In this document: positions 45,823-54,582 of the stretch, one piece after another | How positions within the stretch are numbered: position 1 is the first letter of the stretch | How the letters are laid out: every line of letters begins with the position of its first letter | Assembly: GCF_900240945.1 (NCBI RefSeq) | Contig: NZ_OESG01000012.1 | Span: forward strand, 434,001-498,000 | Direction: 5' to 3' | DNA from: Mycobacterium sp. 3519A | Lineage (GTDB): Bacteria > Actinomycetota > Actinomycetes > Mycobacteriales > Mycobacteriaceae | Length of the DNA stretch: 64,000 bases | The notes under the pieces: model-generated | The model's input: only the letters and a program-made list of their open reading frames with translations | Told to the model about the DNA's origin: nothing | The model's database searches: none | Translations under genes and position numbers: made by a program

Positions 45823-46779
45823 CTACGACTCCGCTCCGGCAGCACGTCGCTGCGCCTTGCCGAGCACGCTCACCAGGTAGCGCGCGGTGATGAACACGAT
45901 GATCCACAGCAGCAGCATGTAGGTGCTGCCGCGGGAGTAGTCGAGGTTGATGATCGAGTCCTCGAACGCGCCGATCTGCAGCGTGCGCGTCGCCACCCCG
46001 GGTCCACCTGCGGTCAGCACGTAGATGTGGTCGAACACCTTCAGGTTGTCCATGAACCGGAAGATCACCGCCACCAGGATGTAAGGCCACAGCATCGGCA
46101 GCATCAGCTTGCGGAACATGTAGAACCAGCTGGCGCCATCGACCTCGGAGGCTTCGAACGGCTCCCTGGGCAGCGACCGGATACCGGCCAGCACCAGGAT
46201 GGCCACGAACGGGGTGAATATCCAGGTGTCGACCAGGATCACCGACATCAGCGCGGTGCGGCCGGACAGCCAGTCGAAGGTACTTCCCAGTCCGAGAACG
46301 TGATTCAGAACGCCGAACTGCGGGTTGAACATCAGCTTCCAGATCACGCCCGCGATCACCGGCGCGATCATCAGCGGAACGATCAGCACCTTCTCGAAAA
46401 CCCGCCCGATGGTGCTGGACCGGTTGAGCAGCAACGCCAACCCGACGCCGAGCACCGTCTCGATCGCGGTGGCCGCGACCGCGAAAATGCCGGTCACTTT
46501 CACGCTCTGCCAGAAGACCTGGTCGCCCAGTACCGATTTGAAGTTGTCGAACCAGACGAAGTGCGGGTTGGGATTGACCGCCGCGTAGTTGAGGAACGCG
46601 TAGTAGGCGCCCAGCACGAACGGGTAGAGGATGCCGATGACGATCACCAGCGCCGGGATCGACAGCAGGTAGGGCCGCAGTCTGCGACGCCACTGCGGGA
46701 CCTCGGGCAGCACTCGGCGCGCGGTGGTGTCGGGTTGCTCGGGAGCGGACTGGGAGACCTTGGATGTCTGAGTTGTCAT
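45823..46779 (-). CDS. MalF-type ABC sugar permease
   Basis: 318 residues from ATG at 46779 (MTTQTSKVSQSAPEQP); the upstream open frame is antisense. Six helices and the EAA loop LPREPFEASEVDGASWFYMF RKLMLPMLWP. It is 14 nt after the binding-protein gene. A CUT1-type importer carries polyols or oligosaccharides in many actinobacteria. Confidence 0.9.
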   Translation of the reverse strand: MTTQTSKVSQSAPEQPDTTARRVLPEVPQWRRRLRPYLLSIPALVIVIGILYPFVLGAYYAFLNYAAVNPNPHFVWFDNFKSVLGDQVFWQSVKVTGIFAVAATAIETVLGVGLALLLNRSSTIGRVFEKVLIVPLMIAPVIAGVIWKLMFNPQFGVLNHVLGLGSTFDWLSGRTALMSVILVDTWIFTPFVAILVLAGIRSLPREPFEASEVDGASWFYMFRKLMLPMLWPYILVAVIFRFMDNLKVFDHIYVLTAGGPGVATRTLQIGAFEDSIINLDYSRGSTYMLLLWIIVFITARYLVSVLGKAQRRAAGAES

Positions 46780-46793
46780 GGTGCGCCGGACTC

Positions 46794-48200
46794 CTACAGA
46801 TTGACCTTGGAGGTGTTGGTCTTGGCGAGGCTGCGCAGCCGCGACGCGGTATCTGCACCGCCGTAGATGTCTTGCAGCGCGACCGCCCAGTTCTGAGTGG
46901 TGTCGAAGAACTTCTTCTGCGGGGTGAACTGGATCTTCGACGATCCGATCACGGTCTCGAACGCCTCGAGGTAGCCGAACTGGTCGGCGGCCACGCGCTT
47001 GAACGTCGTGTCGAACACCGACTTGCGGACCGGGTCGGCGTACGTGCCGCCTTCGACGGCCTTGTTCAACGAGTCCTTGCCTGTCGCCCACTGGATGAAC
47101 AGCCAGGCGGGCAACTTGTTGCGGGAGTTGGCGCTCATCGCCCAACTCCACGTCCAGAGGTTGGTCTTGTAGTTGCCATCCGGACCGGCCGGACCCGGAT
47201 ACCAGCCCAGGTTGCCTGCCAGGGCGCTGGCGCCCGGCTTGTTCTTCGGGTAGGTCGCGCTGTCGGCGTCGTACACCATCATCGCCGTGCCGTCGCCGAG
47301 ATCGCCCGTGGCGTTCGGGTAGTCATAGGAGGTCCACGAGGTCGGCCCCGCCTTGTGCTGCATCTCGATCCACTTCTTGGTGAAGTCGATCGCCTTGTCG
47401 CTGTCCATCTGGGCGACCAGGTCGGAGCCGTTGAACGTGTAGTCCACTGCCCCTTCGCGCACATATTGCGTCATGAAGCCGGGATGGATGGTGGCCCACG
47501 ACTTCGACCCGCGGGTGGCGATGCCGTAGCGGTTCTGTGAGCGGTCGGTGAGGTCGACCGCCAGTTGGATGAAGTCGTCGAACCGGTCCGGCAACTTCTT
47601 GATGCCGCGCTGGTCGAAGTACTTCTTGTTGTAGGCCACCACGTTGTTCTCGAATCCCCATGGAATCGCCCACTGCCCACCGGTGCCCAACGGGTTGCCG
47701 GTGGTGAAGTCCCATCGCGTCGAAGTACGTAGACCTTCGAAGATGTCCTCGAAGTCGTAGTCGGGTCCGGTGGCCGACGAGTTCTGCAACCAGGGGTCCA
47801 GGTTCTCGATCCATCCGGCAGGCCCGTACTGCCAGATGAAGTAGGCGCCGAGCATGAACGCGTCGTGTTTGCCGCTGCCGCCGGCCAATTCGGTGTTGAG
47901 CTTGGTGAAGTAGTCGGCCTCCGGCACCAGGTCGACGTTGACGTTGATCCCGGTGAGTTCGGTGAACTCCTTCAGCAGCGGCTGGTAGGACTTCTGGTAG
48001 GGGTGCGGGGTCTGCAGGATGTTGATCGTCGACCCGGCGGCCTTCTTCCAGTCGAATCCGCCGGTGACCTCCCCAGCCCCGTTGGGCGCGTTGGTCTTTC
48101 CTCCGACGCCGCATGCCGACAGCACCGGCAGGCTCACCGCCGCCATGCCGGCAAGGCCCATGGCCGCCAGCATGTCGCGGCGCGACAGTTCTCGACTCAT
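46794..48200 (-). CDS. CUT1-type substrate-binding lipoprotein
   Basis: 468 residues. Twin-arginine signal SRRDMLAAMG and lipobox PVLSAC (Cys30), so Tat export and lipidation are likely. The mature protein is a type-II extracellular binding protein with sugar- or polyol-binding features: TINILQTPHPYQKSYQPLLK, LAGGSGKHDAFMLGAYFIWQ, YGPAGWIENLDPWLQNSSAT and ...LPAWLFIQWATGKDSLNK. It is paired with MalF/G 14 nt downstream. Confidence 0.88.
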   Translation of the reverse strand: MSRELSRRDMLAAMGLAGMAAVSLPVLSACGVGGKTNAPNGAGEVTGGFDWKKAAGSTINILQTPHPYQKSYQPLLKEFTELTGINVNVDLVPEADYFTKLNTELAGGSGKHDAFMLGAYFIWQYGPAGWIENLDPWLQNSSATGPDYDFEDIFEGLRTSTRWDFTTGNPLGTGGQWAIPWGFENNVVAYNKKYFDQRGIKKLPDRFDDFIQLAVDLTDRSQNRYGIATRGSKSWATIHPGFMTQYVREGAVDYTFNGSDLVAQMDSDKAIDFTKKWIEMQHKAGPTSWTSYDYPNATGDLGDGTAMMVYDADSATYPKNKPGASALAGNLGWYPGPAGPDGNYKTNLWTWSWAMSANSRNKLPAWLFIQWATGKDSLNKAVEGGTYADPVRKSVFDTTFKRVAADQFGYLEAFETVIGSSKIQFTPQKKFFDTTQNWAVALQDIYGGADTASRLRSLAKTNTSKVNL

Positions 48201-48228
48201 TTCTCGTCCTTCGCTTCGGCGCGATCGA

Positions 48229-49317
48229 TCAGGCCGGAATCAGCGAGACCTTCACCGACTCCTTGCCGCTGGCGACCAGGTCGAGGCCCTTCTGGAAATC
48301 GGTGAGCGGAAACTGGTGTGTGCAGATCTTGTCCATCGGCAGTACGCCGGACTCGATCATCTTGATCGCGGCTGGCCAGCAGTACGGGCCGAGGTGCGCG
48401 CCGAGCACGTCGAGTTCCTTGTCGTCGCTGATGATGCTCCAGTCGACCGAGGCCTCGCTGCCGAAGACGCCGTACTCGACGTAGCGGCCGAGCTTGCGTA
48501 ACACGTTGAGCCCCTGGGAAACCGCGGAGGGATGACCGGTTCCCTCGAGGTACACGTCGGCGCCGTAACCGTCGGTGAGGTCCTTGATCACGCTGACGGG
48601 ATCCTGCTCGGCGATGTTGATCGTGAGGTCGGCGCCGCAGGCCTTGGCCAGGTCGAGCTTCTCCGGGGCCATGTCCAGTGCGATGACCCGCATCGGGTTC
48701 TTGGCCTTGGCGCCGGCGACCATACCGAGGCCGATCGGTCCGCAACCCGCCACCACGACGGTGTCCTCGAAGGTGATCTGCGCGCGCTCGACGGCGTGCA
48801 GTGAGCACGACAACGGTTCGGCGAATGCCGCGTGGTGTGCGGGAATGTCACCAGAAACCTTGTGCACCAACGCTTCCGCCGGATACACCATGTAGCTCGC
48901 CATCGCTCCGGGGGTGCGCCGCTTGAATCCGTAGAGGTCGTGCGGTTGGCACATGTGGTACTGCCCGCGCTTGCAGAACCGGCATTCCCAGCACGGCACG
49001 ATCTGCTCGGAGACCACCCGGTCGCCGACGGTGATCCCCCACCGCGCGGCGGCGGCGTCGTCGAGTGCGACTACCCGCCCGGCGAACTCGTGACCGGGAA
49101 TCACCATGGTCTCGGCCCAGGCCGGACGATTCTCGTCACCCCAGAACTTCGCCGCGCCGTGATAGCACTTCAGGTCGCTGGCGCAGATGCCGACGGCCTC
49201 GACCTTGATCAGGGCTTCGCCGGGGCCGACGGTGGGCACCGCCACCTCCTCGAGGCGATAGTCGTGCGGCCCGTGGCAGACCACGGCCTGCATCTTCTCG
49301 GGGACTTGGTCGGACAT
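48229..49317 (-). CDS. eltD: Zinc-dependent polyol dehydrogenase (EltD-like)
   Basis: 362 residues from ATG at 49317, with AAGGAG 6 nt upstream; a TTG two codons earlier is less likely. Catalytic zinc: Cys in VGICASDLKCYHG and His-Glu in IPGHEFAGRV. Structural zinc: four Cys in VPCWECRFCKRGQYHMCQ. Rossmann motif VVAGCGPIGLGMVAGAKAKN; Asp in IALDMAPEKL favours NAD. It resembles the M. smegmatis erythritol/L-threitol dehydrogenase EltD (recalled, not checked). First gene of the 12-gene operon, divergent from the SorC regulator. Confidence 0.75.
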   Translation of the reverse strand: MSDQVPEKMQAVVCHGPHDYRLEEVAVPTVGPGEALIKVEAVGICASDLKCYHGAAKFWGDENRPAWAETMVIPGHEFAGRVVALDDAAAARWGITVGDRVVSEQIVPCWECRFCKRGQYHMCQPHDLYGFKRRTPGAMASYMVYPAEALVHKVSGDIPAHHAAFAEPLSCSLHAVERAQITFEDTVVVAGCGPIGLGMVAGAKAKNPMRVIALDMAPEKLDLAKACGADLTINIAEQDPVSVIKDLTDGYGADVYLEGTGHPSAVSQGLNVLRKLGRYVEYGVFGSEASVDWSIISDDKELDVLGAHLGPYCWPAAIKMIESGVLPMDKICTHQFPLTDFQKGLDLVASGKESVKVSLIPA

Positions 49318-49351
49318 CTGCAACTCCTTCGATGTCGGTGAACCGGCCGAT

Positions 49352-49371
49352 CACAGCGCGATATCGCTGTG
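49352..49371. promoter_or_regulatory. CACAGCG inverted repeat upstream of the polyol operon
   Basis: CACAGCG and CGCTGTG are perfect 7-bp arms around a 6-nt spacer, 35 nt before the eltD start, within the predicted leader RNA or initial transcribed DNA. It is a possible second operator or stem-loop. Confidence 0.4.
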
Positions 49372-49382
49372 GTTGCAGTCAC

Positions 49383-49410
49383 ACTAAAGCAGCTGGTGCA
49401 CAAATGTCCA
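49383..49410 (-). promoter_or_regulatory. Predicted promoter of the polyol operon
   Basis: On the minus strand TGGACA (49410-49405) and TTTAGT (49388-49383) are separated by 16 nt, a sigma-A-like pair. Two of the three 12-bp operator motifs touch or abut the -35 region, so a bound regulator could block or recruit polymerase. Confidence 0.45.
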
Positions 49411-49450
49411 GAACAGATGTTCATAGAAATTTCGCCCCGAACACATGTGC
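49398..49450. promoter_or_regulatory. Three tandem candidate SorC-regulator operators
   Basis: GCACAAATGTCC (49398-49409), GAACAGATGTTC (49411-49422) and GAACACATGTGC (49439-49450) all fit G-[AC]-ACA-N-ATGT-N-C. The second and third are 28 nt apart, and the first and second 13 nt apart. They lie between divergent promoters of the operon and its regulator. SorC-type proteins are tetramers that bind several sites, which fits the array. Confidence 0.6.
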
Positions 49451-49467
49451 AGTGTCATACTCGTCAC

Positions 49468-50514
49468 GTGCCAGGGCCCGCGCACTCCACCCAACCGGAC
49501 GGCGTCGACACCGCCGTCTCCGAAGTCGACGCCGGACATTTCCAACCGTCGTTGCTGTATGCGGCCGCCAAGCTCTACTACACCGAAGAGGCCACCCAGG
49601 CCGAGGTCGCCGCACAACTGGGCACCAGCCGAGCCACCGTCAGCCGGCTACTCGCCGAGGCGAAGCGACGCGGCATCGTGCGCATCGAAGTGGTGCCGCC
49701 CGAAGAGGTCGCGACCAGCGATGTTGCCGATCGGCTAGTCCGTGCGCTGTCGCTGACCACGGTGTATCTCAGCCATCCGCTGCCCGCGCCAGGTGCGGGC
49801 CGCACGATCGTCGACGTGATGGGCGCCGCGCTGGCACCCGCCGTCGGCCGGGCGCTTGCGGCCGCCGGACTTTTGCCGGGTGACGTGCTGCTGGTGTCGT
49901 CGGGCCGCACCGTCTACGAAGTGGCACAGTACGAACTGGCATCGCTGCCAGGCGTGCTGGTGGCGCCGACGGTCGGCGGCAACGACCAGCCCGAGGAGTG
50001 GTACCAGACCAACGAGATCACCCGCCGGGTCGCCAACCGGGTGGGCGGTCGGCCGAACTATCTGTTCGCGCCCGCCTTGCCGGGTCCGGACCTGTACCCG
50101 TCGCTGTTGAAGGATCCGAGCATCCAGCGGGTGCTGCATCTGTGGCCGCGCGCCCGGTGCGCGCTGATGGGCGTCGGCGCGCCACCTCTGATGCGTTCGG
50201 ACATTCCCCGTTTCGTACCAACGGATTCCACGTCGCTGCGCTCGGCCGTCGGCGACGTCTGCTCGCGGTTCTTCGACCGTGCCGGTGACGAGGTCGACTT
50301 CGAGGGCCGCGAACGCCTGATCGCCGTCGAACTCGAGGCTCTGCGCCACGTCCCGGTCACCATCGCGGTGGCGGTCGGTCAGGAGAAGGTCGACTCCATC
50401 GTCGCGGGGGCGCGCGGCGGCTATTTCAACCAGTTGGTGACCGATCCGGTGACCGCGGCGGCCATTCTGGCCAGCGTGGAGGCCGCCGACCAGCCTGCGA
50501 AAGGTGAAGCGTGA
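49468..50514 (+). CDS. SorC/DeoR-type sugar-binding transcriptional regulator
   Basis: 348 residues from GTG at 49468. This start is preferred because CATACT (49456-49461) ends 6 nt before it, the leaderless pattern; the open frame to 49369 would cross the operators. Helix-turn-helix about 40-62 (TEEATQAEVAAQLGTSRATV SRLLAEA). The rest is the SorC sugar-phosphate-binding domain: LPGVLVAPTVGGNDQPEEWY, ALMGVGAPPLM and VAVGQEKVDSIVAGARGGYF NQLVTD. It likely senses a phosphorylated intermediate of the kinase. Its stop overlaps the next gene by GTGA. Confidence 0.85.
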   Translation: MPGPAHSTQPDGVDTAVSEVDAGHFQPSLLYAAAKLYYTEEATQAEVAAQLGTSRATVSRLLAEAKRRGIVRIEVVPPEEVATSDVADRLVRALSLTTVYLSHPLPAPGAGRTIVDVMGAALAPAVGRALAAAGLLPGDVLLVSSGRTVYEVAQYELASLPGVLVAPTVGGNDQPEEWYQTNEITRRVANRVGGRPNYLFAPALPGPDLYPSLLKDPSIQRVLHLWPRARCALMGVGAPPLMRSDIPRFVPTDSTSLRSAVGDVCSRFFDRAGDEVDFEGRERLIAVELEALRHVPVTIAVAVGQEKVDSIVAGARGGYFNQLVTDPVTAAAILASVEAADQPAKGEA

Positions 50515-51302
50515 CAACGATGACCGAACGGCGCTACGCGGGCGTCCTGCGCCTCGACGGCAAGCGCGCCCTGATCACCGGCGCCACCAAGGGCATCGGC
50601 GCCGACATCGCGAAGGCGTTCGCGTCGGCAGGCGCCCGCGTGGTGCTCAGTGGCCGCGACGAAGACGAGTTGGCCGCCGCGAAGACCGCTCTGACCGCCG
50701 AATTCGACGCCGAAGTGCGTACTGCCGCGGTGGATCTGGCTCATCCCGACGGCGCCGCACAGCTGGCGCAGGTTGCCCACGACGCGTTCGGCGGCCTCGA
50801 CGTCCTGGTGAACAATGCCGGCATCTCCCATCCGCAATCGGTGCTGCAGACGGATCCGGCGGTGTTCGATGCGACGATCGCGGTGAACTTGCGGGCCCCT
50901 GCGCTGCTGGCTTCGGCGGTCGGCGCTGCCATGGTCGAACAGGGCACCGGGGGATCCATCATCACCGTGGCGTCGGCGGCGGCGTTGGCTCCGCTACCGG
51001 ACCACTACGCGTACTGCGCTTCCAAGGCCGGGCTCGTGATGGCGACCAAGGTCCTGGCGCGCGAACTGGGCCCGTACGGCATCCGCGCCAACTCGGTGTG
51101 CCCGACCGTGGTCCTCACCGAGATGGGCCAACGGGTTTGGGGCGAAGAGGCCAAGGCCGCGCCCATGCTCGCTCGAATCCCGTTGGGACGCTTCGCCGTA
51201 CCGCAGGAGGTGTCCGACGCGGTGGTATGGCTGGCCTCCGACGCGGCCAGCATGATCAACGGCGTCGACATTCCCGTCGACGGCGGCTACACGATGGGCT
51301 GA
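50511..51302 (+). CDS. Short-chain dehydrogenase coupled to the SorC regulator
   Basis: 263 residues from GTG at 50511, inside the regulator stop. TGATKGIG (23-30), Arg49 in SGRDE (suits NADP), NNAG 101-104, Ser155, Tyr168, Lys172 (YAYCASKAG). The loop NSVCPTVVLTEMGQRVWGEE is shared with the SDR at 36042, so both may act on polyols or ketoses of related shape. Function is inferred from cluster context: the pair suggests substrates of opposite stereochemistry or an NAD/NADP split. Confidence 0.85.
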   Translation: MTTMTERRYAGVLRLDGKRALITGATKGIGADIAKAFASAGARVVLSGRDEDELAAAKTALTAEFDAEVRTAAVDLAHPDGAAQLAQVAHDAFGGLDVLVNNAGISHPQSVLQTDPAVFDATIAVNLRAPALLASAVGAAMVEQGTGGSIITVASAAALAPLPDHYAYCASKAGLVMATKVLARELGPYGIRANSVCPTVVLTEMGQRVWGEEAKAAPMLARIPLGRFAVPQEVSDAVVWLASDAASMINGVDIPVDGGYTMG

Positions 51303-51304
51303 TG

Positions 51305-52786
51305 CTAGGCCGGACCGGGTTCGGCGAGCCTGTGCACCTGGTCGCGGGTTGCCGGGTACAACTCACGCCACGTCGCGTACAGGCCTTCGTAGAGTTCGTG
51401 GTTGCGCGCGTCCGGTTTGATCTCGCGGGCGATTTTCGCCCAATCGGTGTCGGGTTCCACCAGGCCGACGCCGATGCCCGCCAGCAAGGCGTCGCCGTAG
51501 CTGGCACCGATGGCCTGCTCGGGTACGAGTTGCGGGCGTCCGGTGATGTCGCTGACCGCCTGCGCCCAGACCGGGCTGCGTAGTCCGCCGCCGACGGCCA
51601 CGGTCCGCAACGCGCTGTGCGCGTCGTCGAAACGCTCGAGGATCTGCCGGATGCCGAACGAAATCCCTTCGTAGGCAGCTCGGAACAGATGTCCGCGGCC
51701 GTGGCGCAAGGTCAGGCCGGCAACGACGCCGCGGGCGCGCGGGTCGAAGACCGGCGTCCGCTCGCCCGCCAGGTACGGCAGCACCAGCAGCCCTTCGCTG
51801 CCCGGTGGCACCCGCTGCGCCTCCGCGGTCAGGTCCTCGAACGACGGTTCGCCCGTGACCTTTTGCAGCCACGCGATCAGACTGCCCGCCGTGGATGTGC
51901 CTGCGGCCAGTGCCAAGCTGTTGTGATCGACGCCCGTCGTCGTCCACAGCGTCGGGTCGCTGTGGTACTCGTCGATGATCTGCACCAGAAACATCGTCGA
52001 GCCGTACATCAGCATCTGATCCCCTGGCTGCCGGACGCCGACCGAGAACGCCTCGGAGTAGGCGTCGACCGTGCCAGCAGACACCGGGGTGCCGACAGGG
52101 ACTCCCGTCGCCTCGGCGGCCGCCGCGGTGACGAACCCGACCACGTCGCTCGGCCACACCAACCGTGGCAGCGGCAACGGCCCGCAAATGCGTTGCGCCC
52201 AGTCGTGATTCCAGTCGAACCCGCGTGTGGCATACAGCGGGTCGCACTGGCTGGCGGTGTGGTGATCCATCACGTATTCGCCGGTCAGCTTGGCGGCGAT
52301 GTAGGAGTTGGAGCCGTACCATCCGGCGGCCCTGTCGAACACGTCGGGTTCGTGGCGCCGGACCCACTCCAGTTTCGGGCCGACGGCCTGACTCGACAGC
52401 AGGGTGCCTGCGCGGTCCAGGATGTTCTGCTCGCCGAGTTCGGCGGTCAACGACTCGATCTCCGCTGTGGCCCTGGTGTCGATGCCGTAGAGGATCGCGG
52501 GCCGCAGTGGTCGCAGGTCGGCGTCGCAGAGAACGAGGCACGGCCCGACGCCGCTGACACACATTCCGGCGAGCGACGCGCCGCCGGGCATCTGTGCCAT
52601 CAGCGAAGTGCTGATGGCGCACACCTCGCGCCACCACAAACCCTCGGCATCCACCTCCGCCCACCCGGGCCGCGGCAGATCCATCGTGTGGGGAATCGCC
52701 TCCGACGCCACGATCGAACCGGTGGTGTCCACCAGGACACCCTTCGTGCTCCCGGTTCCGATGTCGATTCCGAGTAGCAAGTCCAC
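51305..52786 (-). CDS. FGGY family carbohydrate kinase
   Basis: 493 residues, normal length. Phosphate-1 motif LLGIDIGTGSTKGVLVDTTG; second-domain motif VAVGGGLRSPVWAQAVSDIT; TVDAYSEAFSVGVRQPGDQM between. The AGERTPVFDPRARG block is typical of xylulose/glycerol/erythritol-kinase-like members. It converges on the SDR gene 2 nt away. It gives the locus a second, differently folded kinase, so more than one polyol or ketose may be used. The substrate is not predictable. Confidence 0.85.
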   Translation of the reverse strand: MDLLLGIDIGTGSTKGVLVDTTGSIVASEAIPHTMDLPRPGWAEVDAEGLWWREVCAISTSLMAQMPGGASLAGMCVSGVGPCLVLCDADLRPLRPAILYGIDTRATAEIESLTAELGEQNILDRAGTLLSSQAVGPKLEWVRRHEPDVFDRAAGWYGSNSYIAAKLTGEYVMDHHTASQCDPLYATRGFDWNHDWAQRICGPLPLPRLVWPSDVVGFVTAAAAEATGVPVGTPVSAGTVDAYSEAFSVGVRQPGDQMLMYGSTMFLVQIIDEYHSDPTLWTTTGVDHNSLALAAGTSTAGSLIAWLQKVTGEPSFEDLTAEAQRVPPGSEGLLVLPYLAGERTPVFDPRARGVVAGLTLRHGRGHLFRAAYEGISFGIRQILERFDDAHSALRTVAVGGGLRSPVWAQAVSDITGRPQLVPEQAIGASYGDALLAGIGVGLVEPDTDWAKIAREIKPDARNHELYEGLYATWRELYPATRDQVHRLAEPGPA

Positions 52787-52881
52787 GCGACAACCCTACG
52801 TGGTCGTCAGGCACGTCACAGTGCGCCGCGGGGAATCGAAGCCGTGCGATCCGCAGCGAATGGTTACCGCATTGCCCGGTG

Positions 52882-54354
52882 TCAGACAATCCGTGCGTTG
52901 TCTGCCTCGACCGTCATATCGCGGTTTGCCTCGAGCAGCTTCAGCCACACCTCACTGATCGTGGGGAAGCACGGCACGGCGTGCCACAGCCTGGCCATCG
53001 GAACCCGCGCGGCGACGGCGACGGTCGCCGAGTGCAGAAGTTCCGAGATACCGGGACCGACGAAGGTGACGCCCAGCAGATGGTCGCCGTCGACATCGAC
53101 GACCATGCGCGCCCGGCCGGTGTACCCGTCGGCGAAAAAGTTTGCCCCCGGCACGGTTTCACCGATGTTGACGTCGACGACACGCACCCGGTAACCGGCG
53201 TGCTCCGCGTCCTTGGCGGTCAGACCGACAGCGGCGGCCTCGGGGTCGGTGAAGAACACCTGAGGTACCGCGTGCGAATCGGCGGTCGCCACGTGCGCGC
53301 TCCACGGGGTCCGATCCAGCCCCGCGCCCGCGGCAGACGCGGCGATCGCGTTTCCTGCTATCCGGGCCTGGTACTTGCCCTGATGGGTGAGCAGCGCGCG
53401 ATGGTTGACGTCACCGAGCGCATACAGCCAGTCGTTGTGGGCGCCGGTCACCCGGCAGGTGTCGTCGACGTCCAGCCAGGAACCCGGCGCGAGACCCACT
53501 GTCTGCAGACCGATGTCGAACGTGTTCGGGGTGCGGCCGATGGCGAAGAGCACCTCGTCGACGCGCAATTCGTCGTCGTTGTCGAGCGTCACGGTCACCT
53601 CGCCGGCACCGCCGGGGCGGCGCAGTTCAGCGACCGCCACCCCGGTACGCACGTCGACGCCTGCATGCCGAAGTCCGTCTGCGACCAACTCACCGACGAA
53701 GGGTTCCATGCGGGGCAACAAGTCACGGGAGCGCGACAACAGGGTGACTTGCGAGCCGAGACCGTGCCAGGCGGTGGCCATTTCGACGCCGACACCGCCT
53801 GCGCCGACGACAGCCAGGCGCGGCGGCACCGCACTGCTGTCGGTGGCTTTGCGGTTGGTCCACGGGCGCGCTTCGGCGATGCCCGGGATATCGGGCAGGG
53901 TGGCGGTGCTGCCGGTGCAGATCGCGACGGCGTGCCTCGCGGTCAGCACGACCGTCTCGTCGTCGGCGGTTTCCACGGCGACGCGTCGCGGTCCGTGCAG
54001 TCGCCCGTGTCCGCGAATCAGGTCGGCGCCGATCTCCTTGACCCAGGTCGCCTGTCCGGTGTCGTCCCACTGCGTGACGTAGCGATCGCGACGACCGAAT
54101 ACCCCCTGTGTTCGAACCGGGCCGGTAACGGCTTCGCGGGCGCCGTCGACCTTGCGGGCGTCTGCGACGGCGAGGACCGGGCGCAGCAGAGCCTTACTCG
54201 GAATGCAGCCCCAGTACGAGCATTCGCCGCCGACGAGTTCACGCTCGACTACCGCGACGGTCAGGCCCGCGGCGCGGGCGCGGGCCGCGACGTTCTGGCC
54301 GACCGGCCCTGCACCCAACACGATCACGTCGTAGGAGTCCGACGGTGTGTCCAT
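52882..54354 (-). CDS. Dihydrolipoamide dehydrogenase-like FAD disulfide oxidoreductase
   Basis: 490 residues from ATG at 54354, preceded by GGAAGGGAT. FAD site VIVLGAGPVGQNVAARARAA; redox disulfide C-x4-C in GGECSYWGCIPSKALLRP; NAD site VVGAGGVGVEMATAWHGLGS; second FAD contact DWLYALGDVNHRALLTHQGK. The dimer interface end lacks the His-x-x-x-x-Glu pair of true lipoamide dehydrogenases in the usual text (here ARLWHAVPCFPTISEVWLKL gives His and Glu), so the class is likely but the substrate is uncertain. It is divergent from the LysR gene. Confidence 0.85.
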   Translation of the reverse strand: MDTPSDSYDVIVLGAGPVGQNVAARARAAGLTVAVVERELVGGECSYWGCIPSKALLRPVLAVADARKVDGAREAVTGPVRTQGVFGRRDRYVTQWDDTGQATWVKEIGADLIRGHGRLHGPRRVAVETADDETVVLTARHAVAICTGSTATLPDIPGIAEARPWTNRKATDSSAVPPRLAVVGAGGVGVEMATAWHGLGSQVTLLSRSRDLLPRMEPFVGELVADGLRHAGVDVRTGVAVAELRRPGGAGEVTVTLDNDDELRVDEVLFAIGRTPNTFDIGLQTVGLAPGSWLDVDDTCRVTGAHNDWLYALGDVNHRALLTHQGKYQARIAGNAIAASAAGAGLDRTPWSAHVATADSHAVPQVFFTDPEAAAVGLTAKDAEHAGYRVRVVDVNIGETVPGANFFADGYTGRARMVVDVDGDHLLGVTFVGPGISELLHSATVAVAARVPMARLWHAVPCFPTISEVWLKLLEANRDMTVEADNARIV

Positions 54355-54505
54355 GATCGATCCCTTCCATTGTTGGCCCACCGAATACCTGAACGCCTCC
54401 CGTCCTCGAAAAGAAGACGGCCCGCGATTGCGATCCGCGATCACAGGCATAAGCCGGCCGCATGGCAGCGTCGTATTGGGACATTCAACCCACTAATCTG
54501 GGCCG

Positions 54506-54511
54506 TATAAC
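54506..54511 (+). promoter_or_regulatory. -10 box TATAAC for the LysR gene
   Basis: Lies 71 nt before the ATG at 54583; transcription would start near 54518 and give a leader that includes the ATTGTTCA inverted repeat. Confidence 0.35.
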
Positions 54512-54551
54512 CCATTTTGTCCAGACCGCGAATCCGATCAATCGGTCTCGC

Positions 54552-54574
54552 ATTGTTCACAGATGCTGAACAAT
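54552..54574. promoter_or_regulatory. Candidate LysR operator
   Basis: ATTGTTCA-N7-TGAACAAT, a perfect 8-bp dyad, ends 8 nt before the LysR start codon. Its length and AT-rich arms suit a LysR-type (T-N11-A) site for autoregulation. Confidence 0.55.
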
Positions 54575-54582
54575 CACCGGTG

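Noticed and set aside
52815..52826. A possible fourth copy of the CGTCACnGTGACG palindrome
   Set aside because: Sequence reads CGTCACAGTGCG, losing the right arm, so it is not counted.
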